Assembly: GCF_001375515.1 (NCBI RefSeq)
Contig: NZ_CTDX01000013.1
Coordinates: 231,271 to 295,270, forward strand
Reading direction: 5' to 3'
DNA from: Bacillus kwashiorkori
GTDB taxonomy: Bacteria; Bacillota; Bacilli; Bacillales; Caldibacillaceae
Length of the DNA stretch: 64,000 bases
The position numbers and the translations under genes were made by a program. Below the pieces are notes generated by a model. That model saw only the letters and a list, made by a program, of their open reading frames with translations, did not search any database and was not told the origin of the DNA. This document shows, piece by piece, positions 9,846-18,877 of this stretch. Position 1 is the first letter of the stretch. Each line of letters starts with the position of its first letter.

Positions 9846-10070
9846 GTGGGATGGGGTATATCTAACAGGACAGACTTTAGTGGTTACCAATTAGAAATAG
9901 CTTTTTTCTTTTCTATATTTTGTATATTAGCCATTTGGGTATTTTATGATTCTGATAAATACTTTTATTATAGTAAGATTAGACATATTTTTTGGATTCT
10001 TACCATATTCACAGGCCCGATTGGATTAATCATTTATCTTGTTTCACGAAGATTTGCAGATGAACCATAA
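9846..10070 (+). CDS. Small two-helix membrane protein (PLDc_N-like)
   Basis: A protein of about 74 residues with two hydrophobic segments: IAFFFSIFCILAIWVFYDS, then HIFWILTIFTGPIGLIIYLV followed by SRR. The second helix with its Gly-Pro and terminal basic pair recalls the stand-alone PLDc_N (phospholipase D nuclease N-terminal) family of small membrane proteins, whose function is unknown. The start is GTG 9846, with GGGAGG ten bases upstream. The gaps on either side (9610-9845 and 10071-10249) hold nothing else that I can support. Confidence 0.6.
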   Translation: MGWGISNRTDFSGYQLEIAFFFSIFCILAIWVFYDSDKYFYYSKIRHIFWILTIFTGPIGLIIYLVSRRFADEP

Positions 10071-10249
10071 TCCATACTATTTTATAAATCTATTTATTTC
10101 TTAAGTCGACAAAAAGATGATCAAAATAAACCTAAATTACTCGAGCTCTAGAAGGACTTACAACTTTATACAAAATGATTTTCCAGAATCCATTTAACAA
10201 CTCATTCATCGCAGAGAACGGCACAATCTCCAACGTAACATTGCAAAAC

Positions 10250-10277
10250 AAAAGGAGCCGACAACTTAGCTCCTTTT
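10250..10277 (-). terminator. Terminator of the lactonase gene
   Basis: A perfect 9-bp stem (AAAAGGAGC with GCTCCTTTT) is followed on the minus strand by TTTTGTTTT, downstream of the lactonase stop. Confidence 0.8.
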
Positions 10278-10321
10278 CTGTAACAATTATGAACAAATTA
10301 AATTCCACTTACTTTCGTCCC

Positions 10322-11386
10322 TCAATATGCACCTCCATGTAAAAATTTCACACAAACTGGGTAAGGGACTTTCAAATTTGATTGTATAACGGAAAGTTTG
10401 CCAGATTCATTATTCCGTTTATATAAAACTAAATTACCGGATTGTTCATTAGAGCCGATGATGTATCGTTCTGTAGGATCTAAAGTAAAATCACGGGGCC
10501 AGTCGCCCTCCGACGAAACATGTTCCACTAACTGAAGTTCCCCAGTTTGATCCTCCGCACGAAAAACGGTAATACTGTTATGTCCACGATTTGCCGCATA
10601 AACAAATTTCCCATCTTTCGTCATCTGGATAGCAGACCCTTGACTATTGTCTGTGTAATCAGCTGGAATTGTAGCAATGTATTGTATTTCTGTAAACTGA
10701 CCATTTCCATGATATTTTAACACGATAACCTCATTACTTAATTCTGTCATTACATAAGCGAATTTGCCATTCGGATGAAAAGTAATATGACGTGGTCCAC
10801 TGCCTGGGCGAACCGCTAAAGAATGAGCTTCCGTTAAAACTCCATCTACAAGGTGATAAGTAATCACTTTATCAATTCCTAAATCTATAGCAACAATATA
10901 TTGTTCATCAGGGGTATAGCCAGAAAAATGGGCATGGGGTTTTTCTTGTCTAATGGCATTCGGTCCTTTACCTACATGTTGAATATGTGATTTGGCAGGC
11001 AATATTGACCCATCTGGCTTCGTTTCATAAGTAGTTATCGTACCTGCATGATAATTAGCAGAAACAACTACACTATTTTTTGAATCTACACTTACATGAC
11101 ACGGAGATGGCCCTTCCACTAATTGTCTGTTTATCTCTGTTAAATGATAGTGATTTGGATTAATGGCATACGCTGCCACGCCACCAAAATTCTCGTCCTT
11201 TATAACAGAATATAAATAACGGTTATCTTGGCTTATAGTGACATATGTAGGATTACCTAGTTCGGCAACAAGTTGAATATCTTCCAACTGCTCTTTTTCC
11301 ATATTCAAAGTAAACCGATAAATCCCTTTACTATCTCCTTTCGTATATGTACCAATGTAACCAACATATTTGTTTTTCCATTCCAT
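10322..11386 (-). CDS. Lactonase family beta-propeller (6-phosphogluconolactonase type)
   Basis: This 354-residue protein has the repeated blades of the YbhE/YkgB lactonase family (YVGYIGTYTKGDSKGIY at the N-terminus, then SPCHVSVD, PHAHFSGYTPDEQYI, GPRHITFHPNGKFAYV, PRDFTLDPTERYIIGSNE). Characterised relatives hydrolyse 6-phosphogluconolactone in the pentose phosphate pathway; for this member that is inferred from the family. ATG 11386 follows AGGAG by eight bases; the in-frame GTG at 11404 lies before the ribosome site. It is a single-gene unit. Confidence 0.85.
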   Translation of the reverse strand: MEWKNKYVGYIGTYTKGDSKGIYRFTLNMEKEQLEDIQLVAELGNPTYVTISQDNRYLYSVIKDENFGGVAAYAINPNHYHLTEINRQLVEGPSPCHVSVDSKNSVVVSANYHAGTITTYETKPDGSILPAKSHIQHVGKGPNAIRQEKPHAHFSGYTPDEQYIVAIDLGIDKVITYHLVDGVLTEAHSLAVRPGSGPRHITFHPNGKFAYVMTELSNEVIVLKYHGNGQFTEIQYIATIPADYTDNSQGSAIQMTKDGKFVYAANRGHNSITVFRAEDQTGELQLVEHVSSEGDWPRDFTLDPTERYIIGSNEQSGNLVLYKRNNESGKLSVIQSNLKVPYPVCVKFLHGGAY

Positions 11387-11578
11387 AAATGATACTCCTT
11401 TCACTATATAAGATGCTTGGCATGGTGAAACACTATCTCTATCATACCAGATACATGTTAAGCAAGTAACAAACTAACCTTTCATATAACCGCATCTTCG
11501 TGAACACAATAGAAATCTCCACTTTTATCGTTAAGCTATACCATTAGCACGATAAAGGGAATAGCTGGAAATCATCAT

Positions 11579-11616
11579 AAAAAAAGACTAAGCTAATGTT
11601 GGATTGCCTAGCCTTT
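11579..11616 (-). terminator. Terminator of the coiled-coil gene
   Basis: On the minus strand an 11-bp stem containing two G-U pairs (AAAGGCTAGGC with GCTTAGTCTTT) ends in a run of T, 50 bases after the stop of the coiled-coil gene. Confidence 0.65.
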
Positions 11617-11665
11617 TATTACTTATGTTATCCTAAAAACAATATTGTTTTCTGGGACCTGCATT

Positions 11666-12415
11666 TTATTTGTTCTTTTGCTCCATATCGCTCTTATGAT
11701 TGAGTTGAAAAAAAGTCATCGGTTTGTCATGTCCCGTCATAATTTTATAAATATACTTGGAAGTAATATTGTAACCTTCTTCAATTTTTCCAGCTAAAAA
11801 ATTCGTTCTTTCATAAATGATCGATCGGATATTATTCATTTGCCTTAATAATTTATCTGTTAAAGCTTCTTGATTATCTAAACGGTCACGGATTTCCTTT
11901 TGCACCACTTCTTGTTTTTCTAATGTGTCTTGTAAATTAGTTTGCAACCCATTTAAACTTTCCAGTTGTTTTGTCATTTCCTCATTTTTCTCTTCATTTA
12001 GAGCTAGTCTTTCAATTAAATCAACGTACGCTTGCTTTAAACCATTCAACAACTTACGGACATCTTCCGTATGCTTCCCTTCTTCTATCTGTTTAAAAAG
12101 TTCATGGTTTTTCTGTTCTAATTCATTTAACTTGCCAACCATTTGCCGTTGATATTCATCAAGATTATTTTGATTTTGTCTTACTTCCGATAACTTATTT
12201 TGAACTGCGAACCAACGATCATCTTCACGCGCTTCATAACCGTGCAAGTTTTCTATTAATAACTTCAATGTTGCTTCAAGCTTCTCATTTGCACTTTTTT
12301 GTTCGCGAAGATATTGCTCGATAAAATTAGCTTTATAAATTTTTTGGTTTTGATTATCATCTATCGCCTTATTTATATATATCCTTTCATTATTTTGATT
12401 CATATAAAGGCTCAT
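11666..12415 (-). CDS. Coiled-coil protein of unknown function
   Basis: I do not recognise a characterised family. The 249 residues are soluble and dominated by heptad-like Leu, Gln, Glu and Lys from about residue 30 to 205 (repeated NKLSEVRQNQNNL, LNELEQKNHELF, LQDTLEKQEVVQKEI-type segments). This suggests a long parallel coiled coil. The tail is more aromatic and basic (ERTNFLAGKIEEGYNITSKYIYKIMTG). There is no signal peptide or membrane helix. A GGGAGGAG lies five bases before the ATG. It has its own terminator, so it appears monocistronic. A structural or spore-associated role is possible but unsupported. Confidence 0.7.
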   Translation of the reverse strand: MSLYMNQNNERIYINKAIDDNQNQKIYKANFIEQYLREQKSANEKLEATLKLLIENLHGYEAREDDRWFAVQNKLSEVRQNQNNLDEYQRQMVGKLNELEQKNHELFKQIEEGKHTEDVRKLLNGLKQAYVDLIERLALNEEKNEEMTKQLESLNGLQTNLQDTLEKQEVVQKEIRDRLDNQEALTDKLLRQMNNIRSIIYERTNFLAGKIEEGYNITSKYIYKIMTGHDKPMTFFQLNHKSDMEQKNK

Positions 12416-12510
12416 TCTAGCTCCTCCCTTCTTTCACTTTACCTTATGTTATGCAGTAGCGATTTTTTTCGGGACATCGATGGATGGCATTTGAAAGATC
12501 ACCTATAACA

Positions 12511-12550
12511 TGAAAAAAGGTCAAACTAAATTTTTATAAGTTTGACCTTT
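12511..12550 (-). terminator. Terminator of the siderophore transport operon
   Basis: A perfect 12-bp stem (AAAGGTCAAACT with AGTTTGACCTTT) is followed by six T on the minus strand, just after the stop of the yclQ-like gene. Confidence 0.85.
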
Positions 12551-12572
12551 GTTGAACATTATTTCAAGATAA

Positions 12573-13511
12573 TTATTTAATTGTATTTTCTATTTCTTTT
12601 ACCATCTCACTAACAGAAATAAGGCCGCCTCCAGATAAATACCAGTAGTTAGCATCTAAATAAAAGACTTTCCCATTTTTAAATGCCTTCGTCTTTTTCG
12701 TTAAGTCATTCTCAACAAATTCTTTTGCAGCAGTCTCTCCACCAATTGCGGCAGTTCTATCGATAACAAATAAATACTCAGGATCTTTATCGACGATATA
12801 TTCAAAGGATATACTTTGACCATGAGTGGATACTTCAATGTTCGTGTCTACTGGTGCAAAACCTAACACATCGTGAATTAAACCGAATCGTGAGTTGGGT
12901 CCGTATGCACTAATCTTTCCTTCATTCGCTAAAATAATTAACGCATTTTTATTCGTTGCTGTTACTTTTTCTTTCACCGATTCAATTTGTTTATCAAGAG
13001 TTGCTAATTCATTCTTAACAAAATCCTCTTTACCAAAGATTTTTGCCACTGTTTGAACATTTTCTTTAAAGGATTCCATATAATTCGTATAATCTAAGTT
13101 AATGTATAAGGTTGGTCCAATTTTATCAAACTCTTCGTAAAGTTCTGCTTGACGAGTTGATATAATGATTAAGTCTGGTCCAAGTTCCGCAATTTTTTCA
13201 AAATCTGGTTCTTTTAATGATCCGACATTCATATACTTTTCAGCTTCATATTTATTTAAATAAGGTGGAATTGTTACTTTAGGTAGCGCGGTAATTTCAA
13301 TCCCCATTTTATCTAGTGTATCTAACATTCCGAAGTCAAACACGACAATTTTTTGCGGATTTTTCTTTACTTTTGTTTCTCCTAGTTCATGATTAATCGT
13401 AATTGTATCTTCTGAATTATTAGCACCGCTAGAATTATCAGCGCCATTCCCACATGCAGCTAACATTATAATAAATAATAAAATAATTGATGATAGTGTA
13501 ATTTTTCTCAT
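12573..13511 (-). CDS. yclQ: Siderophore-binding lipoprotein (YclQ-like)
   Basis: The substrate-binding protein of an iron-siderophore ABC importer. It opens with a lipoprotein signal (KITLSSIILLFIIMLAAC), with the lipobox cysteine followed by a Ser/Asn-rich linker. The Fe-B12 periplasmic-binding fold includes KIVVFDFGMLDTLDKMG and PDLIIISTRQAELY. B. subtilis YclQ binds petrobactin-type ligands; ligand identity here is inferred from operon order (permease, permease, ATPase, binding protein, as in yclNOPQ). The second ATG at 13511 is preferred because ATG 13523 directly abuts GGAGG. Confidence 0.9.
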   Translation of the reverse strand: MRKITLSSIILLFIIMLAACGNGADNSSGANNSEDTITINHELGETKVKKNPQKIVVFDFGMLDTLDKMGIEITALPKVTIPPYLNKYEAEKYMNVGSLKEPDFEKIAELGPDLIIISTRQAELYEEFDKIGPTLYINLDYTNYMESFKENVQTVAKIFGKEDFVKNELATLDKQIESVKEKVTATNKNALIILANEGKISAYGPNSRFGLIHDVLGFAPVDTNIEVSTHGQSISFEYIVDKDPEYLFVIDRTAAIGGETAAKEFVENDLTKKTKAFKNGKVFYLDANYWYLSGGGLISVSEMVKEIENTIK

Positions 13512-13537
13512 CTTAAGATCCATCCTCCAATATTTTT

Positions 13538-14296
13538 TTATGAGAAATAAACACAGATACGGCAGTTTTCTACGTTTTTAATAGCTATATCCATATCATA
13601 TATATCACGTAAAACTTGACGATTAATCACTTCTTCTGTTGTACCTTCTTTAACAATTTTCCCATCTTTTAAAGCAACAATATAATCTGAATATACGGAA
13701 GCAAAATTTATATCATGAATAACTAAAATAATCGTTTTACCACGTTCATCCACAAGTTTTCTTAACGTCTTCATAATTTGGACAGAATGTTTCATATCCA
13801 AATTATTTAACGGTTCATCAAGTAAAATGTATTCAGTGTCTTGGGCGATAACCATCGCAATGTAAGCTCGCTGTCTCTGTCCACCACTTAACTCATTCAA
13901 ATATTGATGTTGGATATCCTCCAACCCCATATATGTGATTGCCTCATCCACAAATTGCCAATCTTCACTTGATAGTCTTCCTTGTGAATATGGAAATCTT
14001 CCGAAAGAAACGAGTTCACGCACCGTAAGTCTTAAATTAATATGGTTAGATTGTTTTAATATTGAAATTTTCTTAGCTAATTCTCGGCTTTTTCCTTTAT
14101 GAATATCCTTGCCTTCTAGGAGGATTTCGCCTTCATCTTTGAATATAAGCCGGCTGATCATGGATAATAACGTACTTTTCCCAGCCCCATTTGGTCCGAT
14201 AAAAGAAGTAATTTTTCCTTTTTCAATTTTGACTGACACATCTTGGACGACAGGCTTCATCCCATATCGTTTCGTCACATTAATTATGTCTACCAT
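13538..14296 (-). CDS. yclP: Siderophore ABC transporter ATPase (YclP-like)
   Basis: The cytoplasmic ATPase that powers siderophore uptake. It has Walker A GPNGAGKST, signature LSGGQRQRAY, Walker B YILLDEPLNNLD and the switch histidine in VIHDINF, within the usual 252 residues for FepC-type ATPases. Its start overlaps the upstream permease by seven bases and AAAGGAG precedes the ATG, so it is translationally coupled. Transcription should be controlled from the Fur-boxed promoter near 16.33 kb. Confidence 0.92.
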   Translation of the reverse strand: MVDIINVTKRYGMKPVVQDVSVKIEKGKITSFIGPNGAGKSTLLSMISRLIFKDEGEILLEGKDIHKGKSRELAKKISILKQSNHINLRLTVRELVSFGRFPYSQGRLSSEDWQFVDEAITYMGLEDIQHQYLNELSGGQRQRAYIAMVIAQDTEYILLDEPLNNLDMKHSVQIMKTLRKLVDERGKTIILVIHDINFASVYSDYIVALKDGKIVKEGTTEEVINRQVLRDIYDMDIAIKNVENCRICVYFS

Positions 14297-15240
14297 GATT
14301 TATTCTCCTTTAACAAAAGATATATAAAGTAAATGCCACCTAGAAAATTAATAATGACACTTAATGTCGTGGAAAATGTAAAGACTCGCTCTACTAATAA
14401 TTGACCGCCAACTAAAGCGATAACACTGATTAATATCGATCCGATAATTAAATAATGATGTTTGTACGTTTTTAAAAACTCATATGTTAAATTAGCAACT
14501 AACAATCCTAAGAAAGTTATTGGGCCAACTAGGGCGGTTGCTATCGAAATTAATATCGCTACTACAATTAATAAACGTTTGACAACATAATCAAAGTCAA
14601 CACCTAAATTGATTGCTGTATCTCTTCCTAAAGATAAAACATCTAAATATTTCATATATCTAAAAAAGTATAGGGAAACTAGCACTAACAAAATTACCGC
14701 CAAAACTAAAACATCTGTATTAATATTGTTAAATGATGCAAACATCCGGTCTTGCACAATTTGGAATTCATTCGGATCAATTAAAACTTGCATAAATGTG
14801 GAAAAACTCTCAAAAAATGTTCCAATGATAAAGCCAATTAATAATAGAAAATATATATTTTGATCATTTCGCCTAAACAATAATTTAAATAATAGGAAAG
14901 CAAAGAAAACCATGATAAGCACAATTAATAGGAATTGCACATTACGATCTGTCGTTGTAAGCGTTTTAGAGCCGAACAGAAAAATAATAACGGTATTTAT
15001 TAGTAAATATAGAGAATCCAAGCCTAAAATACTTGGCGTCAATATTCGATTCTGTGTAATGGTTTGAAAGACGATTGTTGAAAAAGCAATGGCTGCGCCA
15101 GTAACGACGATTGCAGAGACTTTCAAAGCTCTTCGTGTTAGTATATATTCCCAACTGCCTGTTAACCCCGTGAAAAGAAAGAGAAAGATAAGTATGAAAG
15201 CCAATGCTGCGAGTATCCATGTCTTCACTTTATGATTCAT
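14290..15240 (-). CDS. yclO: Siderophore ABC transporter permease (YclO-like)
   Basis: A FecCD-type membrane permease of 316 residues with about nine hydrophobic segments. It carries the family motif near the C-terminus (GPITFLGLLVANLTYEFL) and the conserved SLGRDTAINLGVDFDYVVK stretch on the cytoplasmic side that contacts the ATPase. It pairs with the upstream permease to form the transport channel. The start overlaps the yclN-like stop by 11 bases, consistent with coupled translation. Confidence 0.9.
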   Translation of the reverse strand: MNHKVKTWILAALAFILIFLFLFTGLTGSWEYILTRRALKVSAIVVTGAAIAFSTIVFQTITQNRILTPSILGLDSLYLLINTVIIFLFGSKTLTTTDRNVQFLLIVLIMVFFAFLLFKLLFRRNDQNIYFLLLIGFIIGTFFESFSTFMQVLIDPNEFQIVQDRMFASFNNINTDVLVLAVILLVLVSLYFFRYMKYLDVLSLGRDTAINLGVDFDYVVKRLLIVVAILISIATALVGPITFLGLLVANLTYEFLKTYKHHYLIIGSILISVIALVGGQLLVERVFTFSTTLSVIINFLGGIYFIYLLLKENKSW

Positions 15241-16189
15241 TTGTCCTTCTCCTCAAAAGTAAGTAAATAAAAATGCCACTACCAATTACACCGACAGTTA
15301 AATTAATTGGGATTTCATACGGGTATATAATAATTCTTCCGAGAATGTCACAGGCTAACACGAAAGTTGCTCCTAATATTGCTGTATGTGAAAGACTTTT
15401 TTTCAAATGATCTCCTTGAAAAATTGAAACAATGTTTGGGATAATTAACCCTAAAAATGGTATCATCCCGACCGTTAATACAACGGAAGATGTAATGAGT
15501 GCTACAATGGTTAAACCGATATTCACGATTTGTCGGTAGTTTAACCCAAGATTTTTTGAAAAATCCTCTCCCATTCCGGCAATCGTAAATTTGTTCGCAA
15601 ACACATAAGCGATGATTAGAAGTGGTATGCTTATGTAAATTAATTCATAGCGTCCCTTCATAATTAGTGAAAAATCCCCGATTAACCAAGAAGAAATATT
15701 TTGAATTAAATCATTCCGATAAGCAAAAAAGGTTGCAATGGAACTAACAATATTCCCTAACATGAGACCAACTAATGGGATAAACACTGCGTCTTTAAAC
15801 TTAATTCTTTCTAATATTTGCATGAAAAGAAAAGTGCCTAGCAATGCAAAGATAAAAGCAATCAACATTTTTACAATAGATCCAGAGTTGGCAAACAACA
15901 TTAATGAAACTAAAATACCAAGTCGAGCAAAATCCATCGTTCCAGCAGTAGTTGGTGAAACAAATTTATTCCTGCTTAATTGTTGCATAATGAGACCCGC
16001 AATACTCATACTAGCCCCAGCTATCAAAATGCTGATTAATCTTGGGAGTCTACTAATCAATAAAATTTGTACTTCATCATCATTAAAACGTAGTAAGTCT
16101 AATGGCGATATATTAACTACACCAATAAATAATGATCCGACTGATAAAATTATTAAGATTAGCAACAAATATCTTCTTTTCATGGCCAT
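15230..16189 (-). CDS. yclN: Siderophore ABC transporter permease (YclN-like)
   Basis: The first gene of the siderophore operon, a FecCD-type permease with multiple hydrophobic helices, the GASMSIAGLIMQQLSRN motif and the VGMIPFLGLIIPNIVSIF coupling region. It forms a heterodimeric channel with the downstream permease. ATG 16189 has a weak AAGTGA upstream and leads straight into the first helix. ATG 16231 would add 14 polar residues (NNGNKKHRKES) and has no clear ribosome site. The promoter and two Fur boxes lie about 115-165 bases upstream. Confidence 0.88.
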   Translation of the reverse strand: MAMKRRYLLLILIILSVGSLFIGVVNISPLDLLRFNDDEVQILLISRLPRLISILIAGASMSIAGLIMQQLSRNKFVSPTTAGTMDFARLGILVSLMLFANSGSIVKMLIAFIFALLGTFLFMQILERIKFKDAVFIPLVGLMLGNIVSSIATFFAYRNDLIQNISSWLIGDFSLIMKGRYELIYISIPLLIIAYVFANKFTIAGMGEDFSKNLGLNYRQIVNIGLTIVALITSSVVLTVGMIPFLGLIIPNIVSIFQGDHLKKSLSHTAILGATFVLACDILGRIIIYPYEIPINLTVGVIGSGIFIYLLLRRRTNES

Positions 16190-16302
16190 GACGTCACTTT
16201 CTTTACGATGTTTTTTATTTCCGTTATTCATGATGTAAATAGTGTAACTAGAAAGAAACTACAGATTAATCACTCTAATGATATGCATGCAATTGAGTAA
16301 AA

Positions 16303-16317
16303 ATGATAATCATTATC
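16303..16317. promoter_or_regulatory. Fur box 1 (perfect 7-1-7)
   Basis: TGATAAT-C-ATTATCA is a perfect match to the Bacillus Fur 7-1-7 inverted repeat. It lies just downstream of the predicted -10 box, at the expected transcription start of yclNOPQ. Confidence 0.9.
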
Positions 16318-16324
16318 AATTACA

Positions 16325-16353
16325 ATCTTACTGATAATCATTCTCATTGTCAA
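16325..16353 (-). promoter_or_regulatory. Promoter of the siderophore operon
   Basis: On the minus strand, TTGACA (16348-16353) and TAAGAT (16325-16330) are separated by 17 bases. The spacer contains Fur box 2. This is the only good sigma-A-like promoter seen in the gap before the yclN-like gene. Confidence 0.7.
16332..16346. promoter_or_regulatory. Fur box 2 (7-1-7, one mismatch)
   Basis: TGATAAT-C-ATTCTCA differs from the perfect box at one position. It fills the spacer between the predicted -35 and -10 elements, so iron-loaded Fur bound here should block RNA polymerase. Confidence 0.85.
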
Positions 16354-16491
16354 TAGTAAAGTAGTTATTTTATGAAAAGTTATTTATTAGGCAAATAATA
16401 ATTTGAATATAACTATTATGAATTTTAAATTATTATGTGATAAGTTTAACATATAACTATGTTAAAGATTGGTGTTGATTTAACAACCAAC

Positions 16492-16535
16492 AAAAAAAGT
16501 TACTTACCTCTTATTATTGGTTAAGTAACTTTTTT
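16492..16535 (-). terminator. Terminator after the HAD hydrolase gene
   Basis: AGTTACTTA-CC pairs with GG-TTAAGTAACT, flanked by A- and T-runs. It separates the HAD hydrolase gene from the Fur-controlled promoter region. Confidence 0.75.
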
Positions 16536-16592
16536 GTTTTCTTGAAATTTTCACTAAATGAATAGTTAATAGATAAATACATTCAAGTACAC

Positions 16593-17231
16593 TTACAGAT
16601 TAGTCAAAGTTATATCCGTAAACTCTTGATACACCTCTATATGTTTGGGGAAGTTTGTGTATTTTGTCACATTATTAGGAACAGCAATACACCGCAAATT
16701 TGCCCGTGTAGCAGCCATCGACCCATTATAGGAATCCTCCATTACCACTATCTCAGACGGGTGCAATTTAAGTGCCTCTATTGTTTTAAAATACAATTCG
16801 GGATTTGGTTTAACTTCATGAACATCATCCCTTGTTTTGATGATTGGAAAATAATTGGTTAAATTAAATTTATGCAAGTAATGAAGTACCCATTGTTTCG
16901 TAGAACTAGATGCAATGGCTAGTTTGTATCCAGCTTTATGTGCGTCGTTAATTAAATTTACTACACCTTTTCTAACGACAAGTGACTCCGAGTGGTCAGA
17001 AAATAACGAATGTAATTCAATTAAACATTCATCCATATTTAATTCTTCACCTAAATCCGTTCCAATCAGCTTAAATAGAAATTCTCCATCAGAACCAATT
17101 CCTTTTGAAAATGTTTCTATTGGCAACTGATAATTGTACTTTTTCTTGAAGTACTCATAATAGACTTCAAACCATAAAGACTCTGTGTCTACTATTGTAC
17201 CGTCGAAGTCAAAAATTAGCGCTTTCAACAA
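16593..17231 (-). CDS. HAD hydrolase, beta-phosphoglucomutase-like subfamily
   Basis: A HAD-superfamily phosphatase or mutase of about 212 residues. Motif I is ALIFDFDGTIVDTE (nucleophile Asp and acid/base Asp), motif II is ASSSTKQW, motif III Lys is in VKPNPELYF, and motif IV is VVMEDSYNGSMAA. The helical cap lies between motifs I and II. It resembles B. subtilis YhcW, which would fit the other yhc genes in this window. The substrate is unknown. A reading frame begins at ATG 17267, but that codon lacks a ribosome site. TTG 17231, about ten bases after AAAGG, is more likely. Confidence 0.85.
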   Translation of the reverse strand: MLKALIFDFDGTIVDTESLWFEVYYEYFKKKYNYQLPIETFSKGIGSDGEFLFKLIGTDLGEELNMDECLIELHSLFSDHSESLVVRKGVVNLINDAHKAGYKLAIASSSTKQWVLHYLHKFNLTNYFPIIKTRDDVHEVKPNPELYFKTIEALKLHPSEIVVMEDSYNGSMAATRANLRCIAVPNNVTKYTNFPKHIEVYQEFTDITLTNL

Positions 17232-17446
17232 ATTGTCACAACCTTTATTATTTATTCCTTCCTTCATTATAATGGATGATGAATAAAAATAATAGAGGGA
17301 AAAGCTAGTACGCTCTTTATTACATACTATACAGAGCGACTTCTACTAGTAGAGGTGACAATATGTTCTATATAGAGGAAGAATTTTTGTCAAACAACTA
17401 CCGATCGGTGGAAATTATTTCATCTCCACCGATTGGTGAAAAAAAC

Positions 17447-18877
17447 TTAGCTTTTCACGTTAACTGGAGCTTGATGGATTGCCCAATTCGATAAGTCCTC
17501 AGCCGCTTCTAATATTCCTTCATTTAATGATGGATGAGGATAGAGAGGAAATAAGAAATCTTCCTTTCTTGCAACCATTTCCAAACCTAATACTCCTGTT
17601 GTAATTAGTTCGACCGCATTTGCACCGATAATATGGACACCAAGAATTCTTTCCGTCTTCCGATCTTCGATAATTTTAATAAAGCCTTCACGCTTGCCGA
17701 TAATAGTCGCAAATCCATTTGCTGCTAGGGAAAACTTACCAATATTAACAGCATAACCGTAGTTTGTTGATTCTTCTTCATTCAATCCTACATAGGCAAT
17801 TGGCGGATTTGTATGGATGACTTTCGGAATATTCGTTTCATCCCATTCGGTCGGTATTCCACAAATTTTTTCGGCAACAACTTTACCTTGCTTTATAGCT
17901 TTTACCGCTAATTGATCACCACCAGTCACATCGCCAATGGCGTATATGTTTTCCACGGAAGTATTACAGTTATTTGTTACATCAATCCAGCCCATTTCAT
18001 TTATACGGACCCCTATCCTTTCTAATCCAAGATCCTCTACATTGCCAATAGGAATGGATTGAACATACAGATGGGTCCCTTCAATTAATTGACTCTCACC
18101 TTGTTGTGTTTCCACTATTAAAGCTACACTAGAAGCAGTTATATCATAACTATTAATGGCGTTCACCTTTACAACATTGATTTTCGCTTTCTTAAGCTGT
18201 TTCCTTAGTTCTTCTTTTATTGATGAATCTAAATAGGAAAAGCTTTCCTCGTTTTTTTCGATGAGTGTTACTTTTGAACCGAGAGAACGGTAGGAAAATG
18301 CTGCTTCAAGGGCAATATAATCTGTTCCATAAACAATCAAATGTTCAGGAAAACTTTGTAAATTGTATATTGTTCGCTGGTTAACAATCATTTGACCATC
18401 TAACGGAATTCCTTCATAAGGTTGATAACTTGCACCTGTAGCAATGATTGCCGATTGAAAGGTAAAAGTCGGAAAGCTATCTTCCTGTTCGACACCAATT
18501 CGATTTTTATCTAAAAAAATTGCCTTACCTTGAATAATATCAATTTTATTCGCTTTACAAAGGGAGTCTACCCCTTTTCGAAGCTGAGTTACTACTTTAT
18601 TTTTATACTTATCCAAATCATGAAAAGAAAACTGATAGGACTCTGCCTTTAGCCCTAGTTTGCTAGTAGTTGTTATTTCCTCTTTTGTTTTTGCGACATG
18701 AGCAAATAATTTAGAAGGAATACAGCCTTCATTTAAACAAATTCCTCCTAATTTATTTTCCTCGATTAACGTAACTTCTTTGCCTAATTGTGCTAATCGA
18801 ATCGCAGCTGTATAACCAGCTGGTCCGCCACCGATTATAATTATTTCTTTTTCTTGGGAAATTTGACCTACAACCAT
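17447..18877 (-). CDS. Dihydrolipoamide dehydrogenase (E3)
   Basis: The flavoprotein that reoxidises dihydrolipoamide on E2 and reduces NAD. The FAD-binding GGGPAGYTAAIRLAQLG motif is at the N-terminus. The redox-active disulfide is GGICLNEGCIPSK, the second FAD site is IYAIGDVTGG, and the C-terminal active-site region reads YPHPSLNEG. The family norm is nearer HAHPTLSE, so the first histidine is Tyr here. The last gene of the operon, it overlaps the E2 stop (TAATG). It is one of four contiguous genes for a full 2-oxoacid dehydrogenase complex. Confidence 0.93.
   Translation of the reverse strand: MVVGQISQEKEIIIIGGGPAGYTAAIRLAQLGKEVTLIEENKLGGICLNEGCIPSKLFAHVAKTKEEITTTSKLGLKAESYQFSFHDLDKYKNKVVTQLRKGVDSLCKANKIDIIQGKAIFLDKNRIGVEQEDSFPTFTFQSAIIATGASYQPYEGIPLDGQMIVNQRTIYNLQSFPEHLIVYGTDYIALEAAFSYRSLGSKVTLIEKNEESFSYLDSSIKEELRKQLKKAKINVVKVNAINSYDITASSVALIVETQQGESQLIEGTHLYVQSIPIGNVEDLGLERIGVRINEMGWIDVTNNCNTSVENIYAIGDVTGGDQLAVKAIKQGKVVAEKICGIPTEWDETNIPKVIHTNPPIAYVGLNEEESTNYGYAVNIGKFSLAANGFATIIGKREGFIKIIEDRKTERILGVHIIGANAVELITTGVLGLEMVARKEDFLFPLYPHPSLNEGILEAAEDLSNWAIHQAPVNVKS

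Noticed and set aside
10140..10153. Overlapping XhoI, SacI and XbaI-like sites (CTCGAGCTCTAGA)
   Set aside because: It looks like a cloning polylinker, but flanking DNA is continuous AT-rich sequence with no vector features, so chance is more likely.
12573..16189. Siderophore biosynthesis genes near the importer
   Set aside because: No synthetase genes are present; only the four transport genes are supported.
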